64,000 bases of DNA, from positions 8,647,135 through 8,711,134 of the forward strand of contig NC_135255.1 in NCBI RefSeq assembly GCF_964204865.1, given 5' to 3'. The notes beneath the pieces are model-generated. The model was not told the DNA's origin. It was given only the letters and a program-made list of their open reading frames with translations, and searched no databases. Both the position numbers and the translations under genes were made by a program. Positions 13,258 through 25,600 of this stretch are shown here, piece by piece. Position 1 is the stretch's first letter. Every line of letters begins with the position of its first letter. The stretch is from Styela clava. Taxonomy: Eukaryota; Chordata; Ascidiacea; Stolidobranchia; Styelidae.

Positions 13258-13837
13258 GGAGTGCGAAGTAGTGCATCAACCTTATTCATTATGAAGTCTA
13301 CGGCTAAGAAATGCGAAGCCGGGAAGAAGTGAGGAGCTCAAAAGGAATGTGGAAAATCGAAAGCAAATGGACTAAAGGTCTCTAACTGATTCAAATAGCG
13401 AAACAAGCGACAAAAACGAAGGCGAGGAAACTATCAACTCTTCAAGCAACCAACGAACGAGAAGGAATGCGTGAATATGTCAACACGTTGTTGTAAGAAA
13501 CGTCGGCACTGTGTCGTCATAATTTCGGGGCTAGCCCCGATCGGCCCCGATGATTTAGTAAAAGAAACAGAAAACAAACGAGACAAACGCGGCGAGTGGA
13601 AGATAAAAGAGAGAATACGATATACAATGAGCAACCGGGGCAAAATCGGCGTCGCCCCGTCGACGTTCGGCGAAGGCTTTGCGAGCGAAAAATGAACCAT
13701 GTCGGGAGAATATGGCTAGTGTAGACAGTCTGTGCAATCGATATTGAGGTATTTTTCGAATATTTTTTATTATACCGAAAAAACTACCGGAGCGTTGCCC
13801 CGGTTGGCCTTATTGACGCGCCGCCACTGCCAAACAT

Positions 13838-15560
13838 AGCGTATTTTTCGGTAATTCTAGAAATAATATATATCAATCATAGTTGAAATTGGTATTGTAT
13901 TTCCATTAAATTCACTAAATATTTAAACAATTATCTTTATTAGTTTCTAATACACGATATTAAACGTCTAATACATTTAAAACGGGTATTGGAGAGAATA
14001 AAATAGGAAAAAACATTTTACGCCATGGCGTGGATTATTTTGGAAATTTCAAAAAATGACAGTTTTGGATGGACGATTTATTGAAAACCTCCAATAAAGC
14101 CAGAATAACGACATAATGGCGGAAATGAAGAAACCTTATAGATTTGATTTCACCATGGCAGAATAGTAGCAGCACGTTTTGAACTGGCTTTGTTTGGTAT
14201 TATATATGACTAAGTCAAAACATGCTGCTACTATTTTGGTGAAGTGAATTCCAATTTATAAAGTATCTACTTTTCTCCGAATGTGTCGTAGTGCTGCCTT
14301 TATTGGCGGATTTCGATAAATTGCCCTTCCAAAATCGATAATTTTTCGAAATTTCGGAAAGAATCCACGAGAGGGCGTAAAATTTTTTTTTTTGGTATTT
14401 TATACTTTCCGCAACTCATTCTAAGTTTAATAGACGTACAGTTTTAATGTGTGACAAAGAGAAAAATATATATTTTATCAATTGTTCAGAAAATTTTGTT
14501 GACATACAAACTCTTTTTAAGCGTTTTAGCAGGGTTAAATTTGTTTCGTCCACATTGTTCGTAAAATTGAAGAATATTTGCTACGTTTGATATTATATAT
14601 GGCAAAGTCAAAACGTGCTTCTACCGTTCTGACATAATAAAATTGAATCTATGAGTTATGTGCTTTTTTCTGAATGTGTCGTGATGCTGCCTTTATTGGC
14701 GGTTTTCGAGAATTCAGCACTCCAAAAACGATAATTTTCGAAATTTTCAAACTAATTCACGAGGGTGCGCAAAATCTTTTTTAATATTACTTTATACTTT
14801 CTGAAGCTTATTCTAAGTTTAATAGACGTACAGTATTGATGTGCGACAAAGAGAAAAAGATATTTGATCAATTATCCTGCAACTTTAGTTAAATACAAAC
14901 CCTTTTTTAATATGTTACGTCCGCGTTGTTTTAAAAATTGAAGAATATACGCTATGTTTGGTATTATATATTATCCAAGTAAAAAAGTGCTGCTACTGTT
15001 CTGACATAAAAAAATCGAATCTATAATGTATGTGCTTTTATCCGAATATGTCGTAGTGCTGCCTTTATTGGCGGTTTTCGAGAAATCGCCATTTTTAAAA
15101 CGATGATTTTTTGTAATCCAGGAAAGAATCCACTGGAGGTCGCAAATGTTTTTTTGCTGTTTTATACTTCCCGCAACGTATTCCAAGTTTATTAGATGTA
15201 CATTATTAATGTGTGACAAAAAGAAAATAATATTTAATCAATTATCTAGCAAATTTAGTTAAAATACAAAATCAATTTTAAATTTGTTACATCCATGCCG
15301 TTTGTAAAATTTAGATTACACGATATGTTTGGTAATATATATGGCCAAGCCAAAACGTGCTGCTACTGTTCTGTTATAGAAAAATCGAATTTAAAATCTG
15401 CTAGCTGGTATCTGCTCTTTTCCCAATGTTTTGTGGTGCTGCCTTTATTGGCGGTTTTCGAGAAATCGAGGTTCCAAAAACGATAATTTTTCGAAACTTC
15501 GTATTCGCGAAATACCTGAAAATTCATTTTTCGCCCAGTTAGTGTTTTTTTGAACATTAT
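13838..15560. repeat. Diverged ~380-bp tandem repeat array with an inverted head
   Basis: The block GCTGCCTTTATTGGCGG recurs at 14293, 14686, 15058 and 15438, spacing 393, 372 and 380 bases. Each is preceded by a TTTGGTATTATATATG block and a CTGCTAC(T/C)(G/A)TTCTG block. An inverted copy of the same unit occupies about 14050-14200, and its counterpart lies left of the hAT insertion at about 9470-9601. I see no coding sequence in it. Confidence 0.75.
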
Positions 15561-17544
15561 TTTCTTGTCAAATTTGTTGTATTCATTCAGTTTAAAGATT
15601 TTTCATGTATTTCCGTGCTGAAATTATATTTTGATCAGCCTTTTCAATTTTTATATATAACTATAAGTGAACACTATATGCGCGTGGAACCTATATTCAA
15701 TTTGTAAAAATGTTCTGGCTGAAAGTGCTGCTATCTTCACAGTGGTGTCCGGAAGCGTCAACTGGACGTGGACTGGACGTTGTTGTAGAAAGCAATGCAT
15801 GAATGGTATGGTGGTAGGAGTCGCATTGTATTTTATGTATGATTTATTTATAAAACGTTTCAGTACAACTGAAATCTCTACATTAAAATCATGTTTACAA
15901 TATTCAAACAAGACCTAGAATTTGGAATTCAATTTTTAACGACTACGGTTTCTTTATAGAATATTTCATTGTCGAAGCGCTTCCGGATTCTTTTTATCAA
16001 CAGTCACACCACCAGTTGCCGCGCGGACTTTGAAAACTGGAGGGGATTCCCCTAGTATCCACTTGTATGCAGTATATTTTTTCCGCAGCAATGTGTTCTC
16101 AGCCGGGAGTTATAAAACGACATTTTGTAATTGCCGCACCACTCAAACCAGATATGTTCTAGTTTTATCACAAAGAGTGTCGACTCGTTTTGTACTAATG
16201 TAATTTATTTATGGGCGTTTATTGTGATCGTGATTGTGTAAATCTTATCTAGTGGCGCGGCCGCACCTCTGGTTACTCTGCGTGTGTTCGCACTCTGTTG
16301 AGTTGTTTCGATTATCTTTGAAACTGTGCTAAATAGGTATAATGATTTATTTTTACCAACCTCGCTCGATAACCAGTTATTCCTGGGTTGCCATAATGTG
16401 GCCAGGAAATATACGGTAGCTCAATCTCAGAACCTTGATTTTTGTTAGACTTGAACTTTGACATAGAAAGTTTGTTTGTCGATTATGATTTATGTTATAC
16501 AGGCTTCACAAAAATATGAGTAGGATACTTATATGCAGGGCGGATTTGGCCCAAGGCTATGTCATTTGTGAGGCCCCTACCTAACAATGAATGCTTCTTG
16601 AGAGCAAGAGCTTGAGACAGGAGGTATTAACCAGTCAAGTCAAGTTTATTTTTTCCAACCAGTAAAAAACAAAAAAAAAACATGCAAAAATATAAAGAAA
16701 AAATGATATTTAAGTTAATGGGGAAGGGAAGCCGCGGGGAACCAAAGCTGGTTATCGAGCTGCGACACCCAAGGTTTTGTAATACCTAGTTTGACAGATC
16801 GGGGAGAAGAGTTTCAACGATTACGGTAGATACCATATAAATTTTACTAATTTCAATGGTTATATATATAATACTAGAAATTACCGTGCATTAAATGTCC
16901 CATAGCAGCAGCGAATAACGGGGGATTTCCCGTTTGCACTGACGTAGCTGTAGCGAGTAAGTTGCTCTGTAGAATAACTGGGGAATTTTGAAGGTGACCT
17001 GGCCATCAAAGTGGTTGTGCTATGAAATGATATTGCAATTTAATGACTAAAAAATTGAACAAATATCAGTCTTTTTAAATTCTAAACCTGCTTTAGTTTG
17101 AAACATGTTTTGAAAATGTAGAAACAACTTGGAAATAAATAGGAGTTTCAGAATTAAATGCCGAGCTACCCAGGCTTCAGCTTTCCTGATGATGAATCTG
17201 GCACTGCTTATTTAGTATAAATCTCGAAAAACTCAAAAATATTTGTTACCCGCTGTAATTTAGGTTCCTTCAAAAAATGTTTAAAAGCTGATTATGAAGC
17301 ATTTTTGAAGCTCTTTTCACGAAATATGATGAAATTTTTATGTTGTTCATCTCTGATTTTCTTAACACACATGTACAAAAGGAAACATTATGTTTCTGAT
17401 AAAGTCTGATTTTGGACATTATCGAAAAGCTTATTGCTCATTCTACTAGATTAAAATTGATCACACAACATTTCTAAATATAAAACACGATGTTTATTTC
17501 TCAACATATAGAATCAAAAACTTTTATTTTCGGATGAAGATGGT
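15561..17544. other. Intergenic region, no gene recognised
   Basis: There are short open frames on both strands (for example 15651-15918) but none has domain motifs, splice partners or similarity I recognise. A 13-base sequence GCTCGATAACCAG near 16366 recurs inverted near 16748, perhaps part of an old repeat. A minus-strand AATAAA (plus tttatt near 17492), about 50 bases past the GATD3 stop, is a plausible polyadenylation signal for GATD3. Confidence 0.5.
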
Positions 17545-20374
17545 TCACTTTGTGAGTTCAAGGACTTTTGAAACCATTTGACCAATTCCATCAAATACCA
17601 TATGAACTGGTCCATCATACATAAATGCAGGTGTTGTAACAACTTTGTTCACTGCGTCCACATGAGCTTCGTAAAATATAATTAAGGAAAGAATATTCAT
17701 TCGCACAGTGCATTTAGAAATGATAAATTTTTACAAGTTTAAACGAGAGAGCAATGCAGCATGCTCAAACATATCACACAAAAGTCAAATGGCTACATGA
17801 AAAGACCCAATACATTTCACATCGTAACCAGCAATGTCGAACGCAACGTTAACAAAAAAAAACAAAGAACAGTCGAGGCGGTCAAATAAAAAGTGTTCCC
17901 CTGATTTTAAATGAAAAAAAAGGAAATTTTGGACTAAATATCATATAGGACTCTGAGAAAATTCGTAAGTTAGACATAATAGTCTTCTATTATTAGGTTC
18001 TGAAAAATTCAATTAGTTGCAAAGAAGAGTGATATTTTCAGTGAATCACCTGTATTTTCACATACGTAAGGCTATTAAATTTAATATAAAAAGGATATTG
18101 TAACTTCCTTGACAATGTGTCTCGCTCCACAAGTTTCTATCCCAGCTGCTGTACCCGCATATGGCCATTTGCCTCCTTCAGATTCTGTATGTCCAACTGT
18201 CACTTCCACATTAGATAAGCATTTTGCTGCAAGTACAGGAGCAATACAGGAAAATCTGTGGATGATGAAGTAAATATTTGGATGAAAATTTAAGTCACAT
18301 AGGGTCAAGGACTAATTGGATAAAGATGATTTTAGCAATATGTTTCAGATCCAAAAACTGTTTATACTGACTTGTTGCAAATGAGTTCATGTAATGTTGT
18401 ATAAACAAAATTTGCTGTTCATAAGTGAAATAGTAATATACATCGCGCTGCAAATGCATACAGGCGGCTTTGAAGAAAATTTACCATCGACTCATAATCC
18501 GGGTTGAATAAAAAATTATGCTCCAGGTTAAGAATAATTTCGACACATACTCTAACTTTGAGAAAATCAAATATTGATGACAAAATCTTTCTTTTTTTTT
18601 AATAGATAGTTAAGAACGCTTAGTAAACTATACTTTGAGTTTTGCTGAAAATTGGACTTTTTCATTACAATTAAAAGCCTGAAACCAAGACCCTCACTCC
18701 ATGACTCCAGTGAGTTTGAAAATACGACTCCAGACGTCAGTGAAAGCATGCCTAATTTCAACTCCACATCCCTGGTATATAAAACATGAAATTTTACAGC
18801 AAGCATATGTATAAACGTACCCGATTGGTTTTTTCTGTGAGTGAAATGCTTTAATCGTTGATTCAACCTCTTTATTCACTGTACATTTCTCGCTTTTTAC
18901 AGCCCAATCACAAAGATTTTTTGCGGCTCCAAATCCTCCTGGAAGAACTAGGGCATCGAAGCTGTCTGGCTTGATTCTAAAAAAATGATAATCTTTGCTG
19001 TACAGTTACATATACATTTGAATATATAAAATACTCCTGTTTTATGAATTGTTTCAATACGCAAGATATTTACTCCATAGTTAAACCCAGTGGTGCTTGA
19101 TTTATGCAAAATTTCGATTTGAAATCATGACTTTGGGCCATGAGTTAAAATGGATTACCATGATAAAAACATATGCCAATTAAGAAATTACTATTCAATA
19201 CCACCGGTAATCATAATGCTATGCTAGACTATTCCTCAGTTAATATTCCCAGTTTAATTTGAACCAGAATATACACCAATCAGAATGAGCTGTGAATCAA
19301 ATAAAATGCATAACAGAAGATAAAACTAAAATTTTGAATTTAATTCAACTCGCACATAATTATTGACATAAATAATGATTGTTATGTGGTACTACATACT
19401 CAGACAAGGCTTGTACGTTTCCTCTTGCAATTCTTGCCGATTCAACAAGAACATTTCTGTTTACTTTCATAGGTTCTCCTTTGGTATGATCAATAGTATG
19501 CATTTGGTCAATGTCTGGTGCAAACATGGATACATCTGCTCCAGCACGACTTAAATGAACAAGACATCTGAAATAAAATAAACAAATTATGAATATGTTG
19601 TTACTCAGTTACTCAAGTTCATGAGTGAGCGTGCACTGACAACATGTATAAGCTTTAACATTTTAAGGCTGGGAATCAGTCATGATAATGGTAAAAAATG
19701 ATTCTAATATTTTATTGTTAGAAAGACAGTTTGAGACGAGACACAAGATCAAACCTACTGCCAATATCAGATTATTAAGTTGCCAGGCATGCACATTTTA
19801 AATTCTTTGTAACTCCTTAAAAATTGCCAAACATTCAAAGTTAATTTATAAAGTCTGAAGTTGGAGATTGGTGTTACATTTGTAATACTTGCAAAAGTAA
19901 AACACATCTTCAGGCCATTGCAATAGATCGAAAAAGGTCAACATTTATTGAACAGTAAATTTAAACAATGGTACATACGCCGATGCTTCATGCACTTCAC
20001 TTCCATCGTATACACCACATCCAGAAAGGACCTGAATTCAGGATCATAATTATAAAAGGCTGAGGATGTGTAAATTCTAGCGGTTGGAATGAAAAAGTTT
20101 GGGCAATTAAATGCATGAAAAATTGACTTTCAGTTCCTCTACTTGTTATTTCAACATGAGATATAACATCAGAACATGGGAACTATCACCTCTTCAATAC
20201 TGTTAAAAAAAGTTCAATTCAAATGAGAATTATGTTGAGCCTAAGAATAACAGTTATAATAATGTATAATAAAATAAATTAATTTCTCACCACTGCAACT
20301 TTGGCAGAAGCTGGATTGGACATATGCAATGTTCTAGAAAACCTCTGCAAACTGCTAATCACAGGCCTTAGCAT
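17545..20374 (-). CDS. GATD3: GATD3 / ES1 protein homolog, DJ-1/PfpI superfamily (6 exons, complete)
   Basis: Coding exons on the minus strand: 20374-20291, 20031-19979, 19567-19400, 18976-18821, 18255-18099, 17670-17545. They join in phase to 247 residues. Motifs match vertebrate ES1 (C21orf33/GATD3) throughout: [109 protein letters not shown] and [14 protein letters not shown] at the end. C157 in GFSCIAP lies where the family has its nucleophile-elbow Cys. The N-terminus ([18 protein letters not shown]) is basic, Ser/Arg-rich and free of acidic residues, as expected of a mitochondrial targeting peptide. Related proteins act as glutamine-amidotransferase-like or deglycase-type enzymes; the exact reaction is unsettled. 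The first four introns are GT-AG; the fifth is an AT-AC intron (see 17671-18098). A MITE lies 65 bases upstream of the ATG. Confidence 0.95.
17671..18098 (-). other. U12-dependent AT-AC intron (last intron of GATD3)
   Basis: The 5' splice site reads ATATCCTTTT (18098 downward). The branch site TTCCTTAAT (17689-17681) fits the U12 consensus TTCCTTRAY exactly. The 3' end is AC at 17672-17671, 11 bases past the branch adenosine. Using these sites the protein reads VKEVTEAHVD, with the same length as vertebrate ES1 (VKEVVEAHVD). No GT-AG pair gives an in-frame join here. Splicing must use the minor spliceosome. Confidence 0.93.
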
Positions 20375-20438
20375 TTCACCTGGGATTTAAATTTCAAAGA
20401 ATACAAAAAATAAGAGATAAACACACAATGTCTCCGCA

Positions 20439-20940
20439 GGGTCTCGTACCTAACGTACTTGTAGCATAACAATTTTTTGACATGTCAATCCTAACCCCCA
20501 CCTGACTACAGCCATCCAAAATTTACGTCACTACGACAGTCACAATCATGTCATAAAGCTTGCCAAATACACTTACGATCGCCCGAAATGTCATAGACGA
20601 TAAAGAACTGATGACTAGCTTCAGCGATCTCTCTACTTTTGGGATCGTTGCCACGAGAAAAATAGCTGTTCGATTTCGGGTGCTCGTCTGCGCGTCATGG
20701 ATGACAGTTCGTATAGATTCAGATATTTATTTTCGTCACGCAAAACCAATGTACGATATGAAAAAACAAAAAAAAGTATAGTATAGTTTGAAGGGGTCTT
20801 CCATTACATCACTGTGACGTCGTGGTGACGTAGTCAGGTGGGGAGGACTGAGGTTAGGACTGACAAGTGAAAAAATTGTTATGCTACGCGGGTGAGTACG
20901 ACCACTAGAAGTACGTTAGGTAAGAAACTACATGGGACCC
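20439..20940. mobile_element. GGGTCTC-family MITE upstream of GATD3
   Basis: The internal blocks and right end (TAGAAGTACGTTAGGTAAGA then AACTACATGGGACCC) match the complement of the 8569 element. The left end (GGGTCTCGTACCTAACGTAC) has lost a short ATGTAGTTTCTT segment. I find no matching target duplication. It lies 65 bases upstream of the GATD3 ATG, so it may include part of the promoter or 5' UTR. Confidence 0.7.
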
Positions 20941-21435
20941 AAACAGTCTACCGGTATCACCAGGTTCATCTGTAAATACCATCGCCTTCATACTTTTGGG
21001 TGAGCGAACACGTAGGCTACTACTTCTTTTATCAATAGGCCTACCTTTCTATTCTATCTAAAATCTGTACGCTTCAAACCTTACTTGAAGTTTTGCTTGC
21101 TTTCCCGATTCTATAATCAGTTACTTTCATTTTTTGTCTTTATCTATTATTTTATCGTCTATTGATGATTATGCAGTCGAAATAAACTTATACTTATTTA
21201 TTATACCTATATACAGATATATTTAACTTTTTTCGAAATATGCATATCAATAAACGCGTAGTTTTATACGTATTCACCAGGTTATTATCCCGGAATCAAC
21301 TTGAACAGTGTGCGTAAGAATTAGCTGGATGAAATTCACGTGAATCGTATCAATGAAATAAAGAAAATAATATGGCACAAAGAGTGGTAATGATAAACAA
21401 TAGGTAACAGCCTGTATATAAATAAAATACACCAG
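20941..21435. other. Intergenic, no feature recognised
   Basis: Sequence is AT-rich and lacks open frames of note or splice-linked coding motifs. The last six bases, CACCAG at 21430-21435, duplicate those after the foldback element (22603-22608). Confidence 0.5.
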
Positions 21436-22602
21436 TATGGTGGCCCATCGTTGTCACGCGTAAAATTGAAAATAAAAATAAAAATAAAAAACCGATAATA
21501 AAAAAAATTTTGTGAAAAAACATAAAAATAATTAAAAAAAAAAATAAAAAAAAAAAAATTAAAATTAAAAAAAAATAAATAAATGAAAACGAAAAAAAAA
21601 AAAAAAAAAAAATGAAAAAAAAAAAAATTAAAAAAAAAAATTGAATAAAAAGAAAATAAAAAGGTTGACAACGATGGTCCGCCTCGTGGCCCATCGTTGT
21701 CACGCGTTTTTATTTTTAGAAAATTTGCTTCTGCTTGGGACCAACGTTGTCAGGCATAATCCTACGCGCACAAATGTGTTCCCTGGGTTTCAAACTCACT
21801 ACTGATTTTCTTGAGCAATATTCAATATGAAAATGTTCTATAAATTCTCCATGCTACAAGTTCAACAAGAAGTAATATATTTATAATAATGATAAGAGAA
21901 TATAGAATTGAATACGAAAATTCGGAAAATTTGTTTTTACGTGTATAAGGTAATTTGGAGAATGCTGCTTAACTACTCAGTTACCGGACACTCGCGATGC
22001 CGGTACCGTACCGTCTTACCAAATACCGGTAGTCGGTTACAATCACTCATCATCTCCCACTCTTTCACGAGTGATTGCATGGGTACCGGTACGGTCAGAC
22101 GATACCGGTACCGTACCGGCATCGCACGAGTGTCTGAGCAGTTAAGCAGCATTTTCCAATTAAATTACCTTCTACACGTAAAAACAAATTTTCGTATCCA
22201 ATTCTATATTCTCTTATCCTTATTATAAATATATTGCTTGTGGTTGAACTTGTAGCATGGAGAATTTGTAGAACATTTTCATGTTGAATTTATTGGATAT
22301 TGGTCATGAAAATCAGTAGTGAGTTAGAAACCCAGGAAACACATTTGTGCGTGTAGGATTAAGTCTGACAACGTTGGTCCCAAGCAGCATCAAATTTTCT
22401 AAAATAAAAACGCGTGACAACGATGGGCCACGAGGCGGACCATCGTTGTCAACCTTTTTATTTTCTTTTTATCCAATTTTTTTTTTCAAATTTTTTTTCT
22501 TTTTTTTAATTTTTTTTTTTTTTTTCAATTTTTGTTTTTTTTTCATTTTATTTTTTCATTTTTTTTTTTAAATTTTACACGTGACAACGATGGGCCACCA
22601 TA
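21436..22602. mobile_element. Foldback element: 1.17-kb near-palindrome
   Basis: The whole interval is an inverted repeat with arms of roughly 500-570 bp and a loop of under about 100 bp near 22020-22100. Ends are TATGGTGGCCCATCGTTGTC and complement, flanked by CACCAG on both sides. Each arm contains two more copies of the motif GGCCCATCGTTGTCACGCG, one of them followed inversely by GACAACGATGGTCC, then a long A-rich (left) or T-rich (right) tract. The arms meet at a GGTACCGTACCGG-rich centre. The long low-complexity open frames here are artefacts of the A/T tracts. It resembles foldback-type DNA transposons; it has no transposase. Confidence 0.85.
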
Positions 22603-22628
22603 CACCAGCCAACTACGCCAAGGTCTAC

Positions 22629-25600
22629 CAATGAGCATATATACAATGAGTGGAAACTTCCAAATATTTGCTCATTAATCCATTGTGTCCTGCATTTTTA
22701 CGTCGTCCAGCTAAATGGTTCGTTGCATATGGAGAAAGCATATCGTTCACTGCAAAAATCCCTGGGATATCTTGCCATTGAAATTTAAATTTTGCCATTT
22801 TCATGTTTTGTGAATTTACACAAAAAAGTTTGTTTTTCATTTTATTATTTAGAGTACATTTTGTTATCAATTATGATTTTTGCATATACTGTATATTATT
22901 TAATTTTAACGATCTTTTATAGAGTCATGTATATAGATACTGTTAATTTTAATGCAATTATACTTTTGCAATCGATAGTGAGATATAGAATTTGGACAAG
23001 GGACGCAGCCAGGATTTTGTTCAACGGGGGGAAGGGGGAGGGGCATTACGATGAAATTAGAACAGTGCACCAAAAGTTCAATTCACGACGGCGTGAGGCG
23101 TGGAATAAATTAAAAACAATGCGCCGTTCACAGCGAAATTCCACAGTTACTTGTAGCTCGCCTCTGTTTTCTTGACGGTGTTTGGTGAATATATACAAAA
23201 ACACGCTCGAGTGTAGCGCCGATCGAATGCATGAAATGTGGAACTTTTACTTGGAATTTAATGCTAATAAAGTTGATTTTTATTGTCATTCAATGATTAT
23301 TTAGATGCGCCGTGATTAGTGGTGGGCAACATCGTATTTTTTTATATAAAATTTTTTGAATTTTCTAACGAACATCGGCCAAGATGTTAAAGACAACTAT
23401 TAAGGAATATATTCACGACAAAAATTAATTTTATTCTGATTTTTATCTTCTGTATAGGATTTGTATCACAGTTAGGGTCCCAGTTCTAAGCGAACAATAT
23501 TATCATTACTGACGCCGGGATGCGATATTTGTGAAGCTGATAGTTGACATTTTTATGTTGTAATTTTATATCGTTTCCGTGTTACTTTCGTATTAAATAA
23601 TAATAAAAATAAAAAATCTGCAAATTGGTAATCTCTTGAATACTCAGTGTTGAGTATTCACGTAACTCAGCTTTGGTTTAAAACACTGATACTTAACACG
23701 TGAATAAATCAGCAGTAATGGCATTTCTACGTGGTCAAAATATTTTTTCTACACAGTATCTCGGGAAATTTGCGTAAAGTACATTATTCATATGCCTTGC
23801 TTATCTGATTCAACGTTTCTAAATGTACAAAAACGATGTTGACGCGATTTACGCAAAATTAGAAATTGAAAAATATGATGGCACAAAATTGAAACAAAAA
23901 ATTCTCACATTCATCGTTTCTGCCTGTTGGCGATAGCCGTCGGTAAATTTTACGTAACTCATTGTGAATTTATGTTAATAAATTCTATTTTGCTTTTCAA
24001 TGCGCCCTGCTTTGTATTAAAATAAAAGAGAACCGGGAAGAGAATGTCCTTAAATTAGCTTATAACCCTTCTTTCATTTTGAACGCCCATAACGGCGGTT
24101 ACATACGCGTTACTGAATAACAATCAACAATCACGCATTCTTATTTATCATTATCAGCGCCAACTAAAAAAGATGACATATCGTAAAGATAAAAAAGTCT
24201 GGTGGTGTAATTGCGCTGCGGTGATAATACACAGAATAATATCGTTTTGACGAAACCATATTGCGCGACCGCAGAACGACGGTGCCGCTTTTTTGTGGAA
24301 GAAGTTTCACATGAAAAATTTTTCTCAAACGGAAGGGGGGGGGGGGGGGGGGTTACGACCTATGTAAAGGGGGACGCGGGGCATTGTATTCATTGGTATA
24401 GGATGGGTTTAACATATTTACCCAGGTAGAGAGGAAAGCCGATTCCCTGCTATTCTTCTAATTTTTGTCTTCGTTTTTAATGTCAAAATATCCCAGACTG
24501 CCAGTGTAATTTAACATCGGGGAGCCCTGGGGGTTTGTATGTTGCACCTTATAAACTATGATTGCGAGAAACCGTGGTTCGCCATATATTTAGGCCTTCT
24601 TATCACTTTCCTTTCCCTTGGATGAATATGTACCTGAATCCCATGCTATAATCAAAAATAATCGCACTTGACTTCATATTCTGCGCTAGCTACGTTTTCT
24701 GCCTAATAGATATGCATTCCCAATAAGCAATTGCTCATAGTTAGTATGCTTTCAACATACCATACTTCAAAACCCAAAACCGAACACGAATCGAAAAATT
24801 AAAAGCCTCAATACGGCCAATTTTGCACCCGGCGCGGCCGAAGCAAGGGATTTTTGCCAGAAGCGATATGCTTTCTCCATATGCAACGAACCATTAAGCT
24901 CAGTGGTTCCCAACCTGTGGTACGCGTACCACTAGTGGTACGCGGGAGCTTTCAAGTGGTACGCGAGCTGATTTGAATTATTGCAACCATTAACCTTTCA
25001 GTTGGTTAAAAGATACCGGCAACACTTTATCTTCCTTACTGTATGTATTCGCTGAGCGTTTATGGATGTTTTCCCAAGCTTCAGTTTCCTTGTTTATTTC
25101 CGTAACTATAACCAATCAGCAATAAGTCTATAATGACGCAACAGGTAACAATTGCAATTTCTGCAACCAGTCGCTCAGACAATTCTGTCGCCCAAACAGA
25201 TATTCAAGCATGGTTGCAAACATTGCCTCGTTTTTGTAGTTTTGAGTGATATTTGTCAGTTTTCAGTTGTGTTTCAAGAAAAGAATTGTGAATAAATTAA
25301 CTTAATTGTCATTATGTCTTCCGCGGAGATTTAATTTAGTTGCAGTAATTGAAAATGAATCTCGCAAATGCTGCGATAAACAAGGCTAAACTTAGCTATA
25401 ATATATCAGTACCTGCAAACGGCACATGGTTGAATAATTTGTATTGATGGTTTCAAACACGTAAACCAGTTTATATGCGCCAACACATCAAAACACTCTT
25501 AGAATAAGTATAAAGTTTGCTATAGTAAAGTATAGGGATAACTTTTTCCGGGATCAATGTTCGGGGAAACGTTCATAGCGCCGACACGCTACCAGTCCTT

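Larger units (their letters stand above)
9602..13829 (-). mobile_element. Decayed hAT transposon with DUF4371/TTF-type transposase
   Basis: Ends are CAGTGGCGGCACG at 9602 and its near complement CGCGCCGCCACTG ending at 13829. They are flanked by a perfect 8-bp duplication CCAAACAT (9594-9601 and 13830-13837). The element is 4228 bp long, or about 3.0 kb once the nested element at 10789-11986 and its duplication are removed. It carries a minus-strand transposase pseudogene of the ZMYM1-like hAT group. The target was the ~380-bp repeat array that continues on the right. Confidence 0.92.

Noticed and set aside
16366-16760. Inverted GCTCGATAACCAG pair as ends of an element
   Set aside because: The match is only 13 bases and I found no target duplication or further arm similarity.
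21336-21703. Open frames of over 110 codons rich in Phe/Ile/Leu
   Set aside because: They are translations of the A/T homopolymer tract in the arm of the foldback element, not genes.
22792-24429. Possible transposase in the 3.3-kb element
   Set aside because: The frames of 127 and 72 codons have no catalytic or zinc-finger motifs and do not join into a longer protein.
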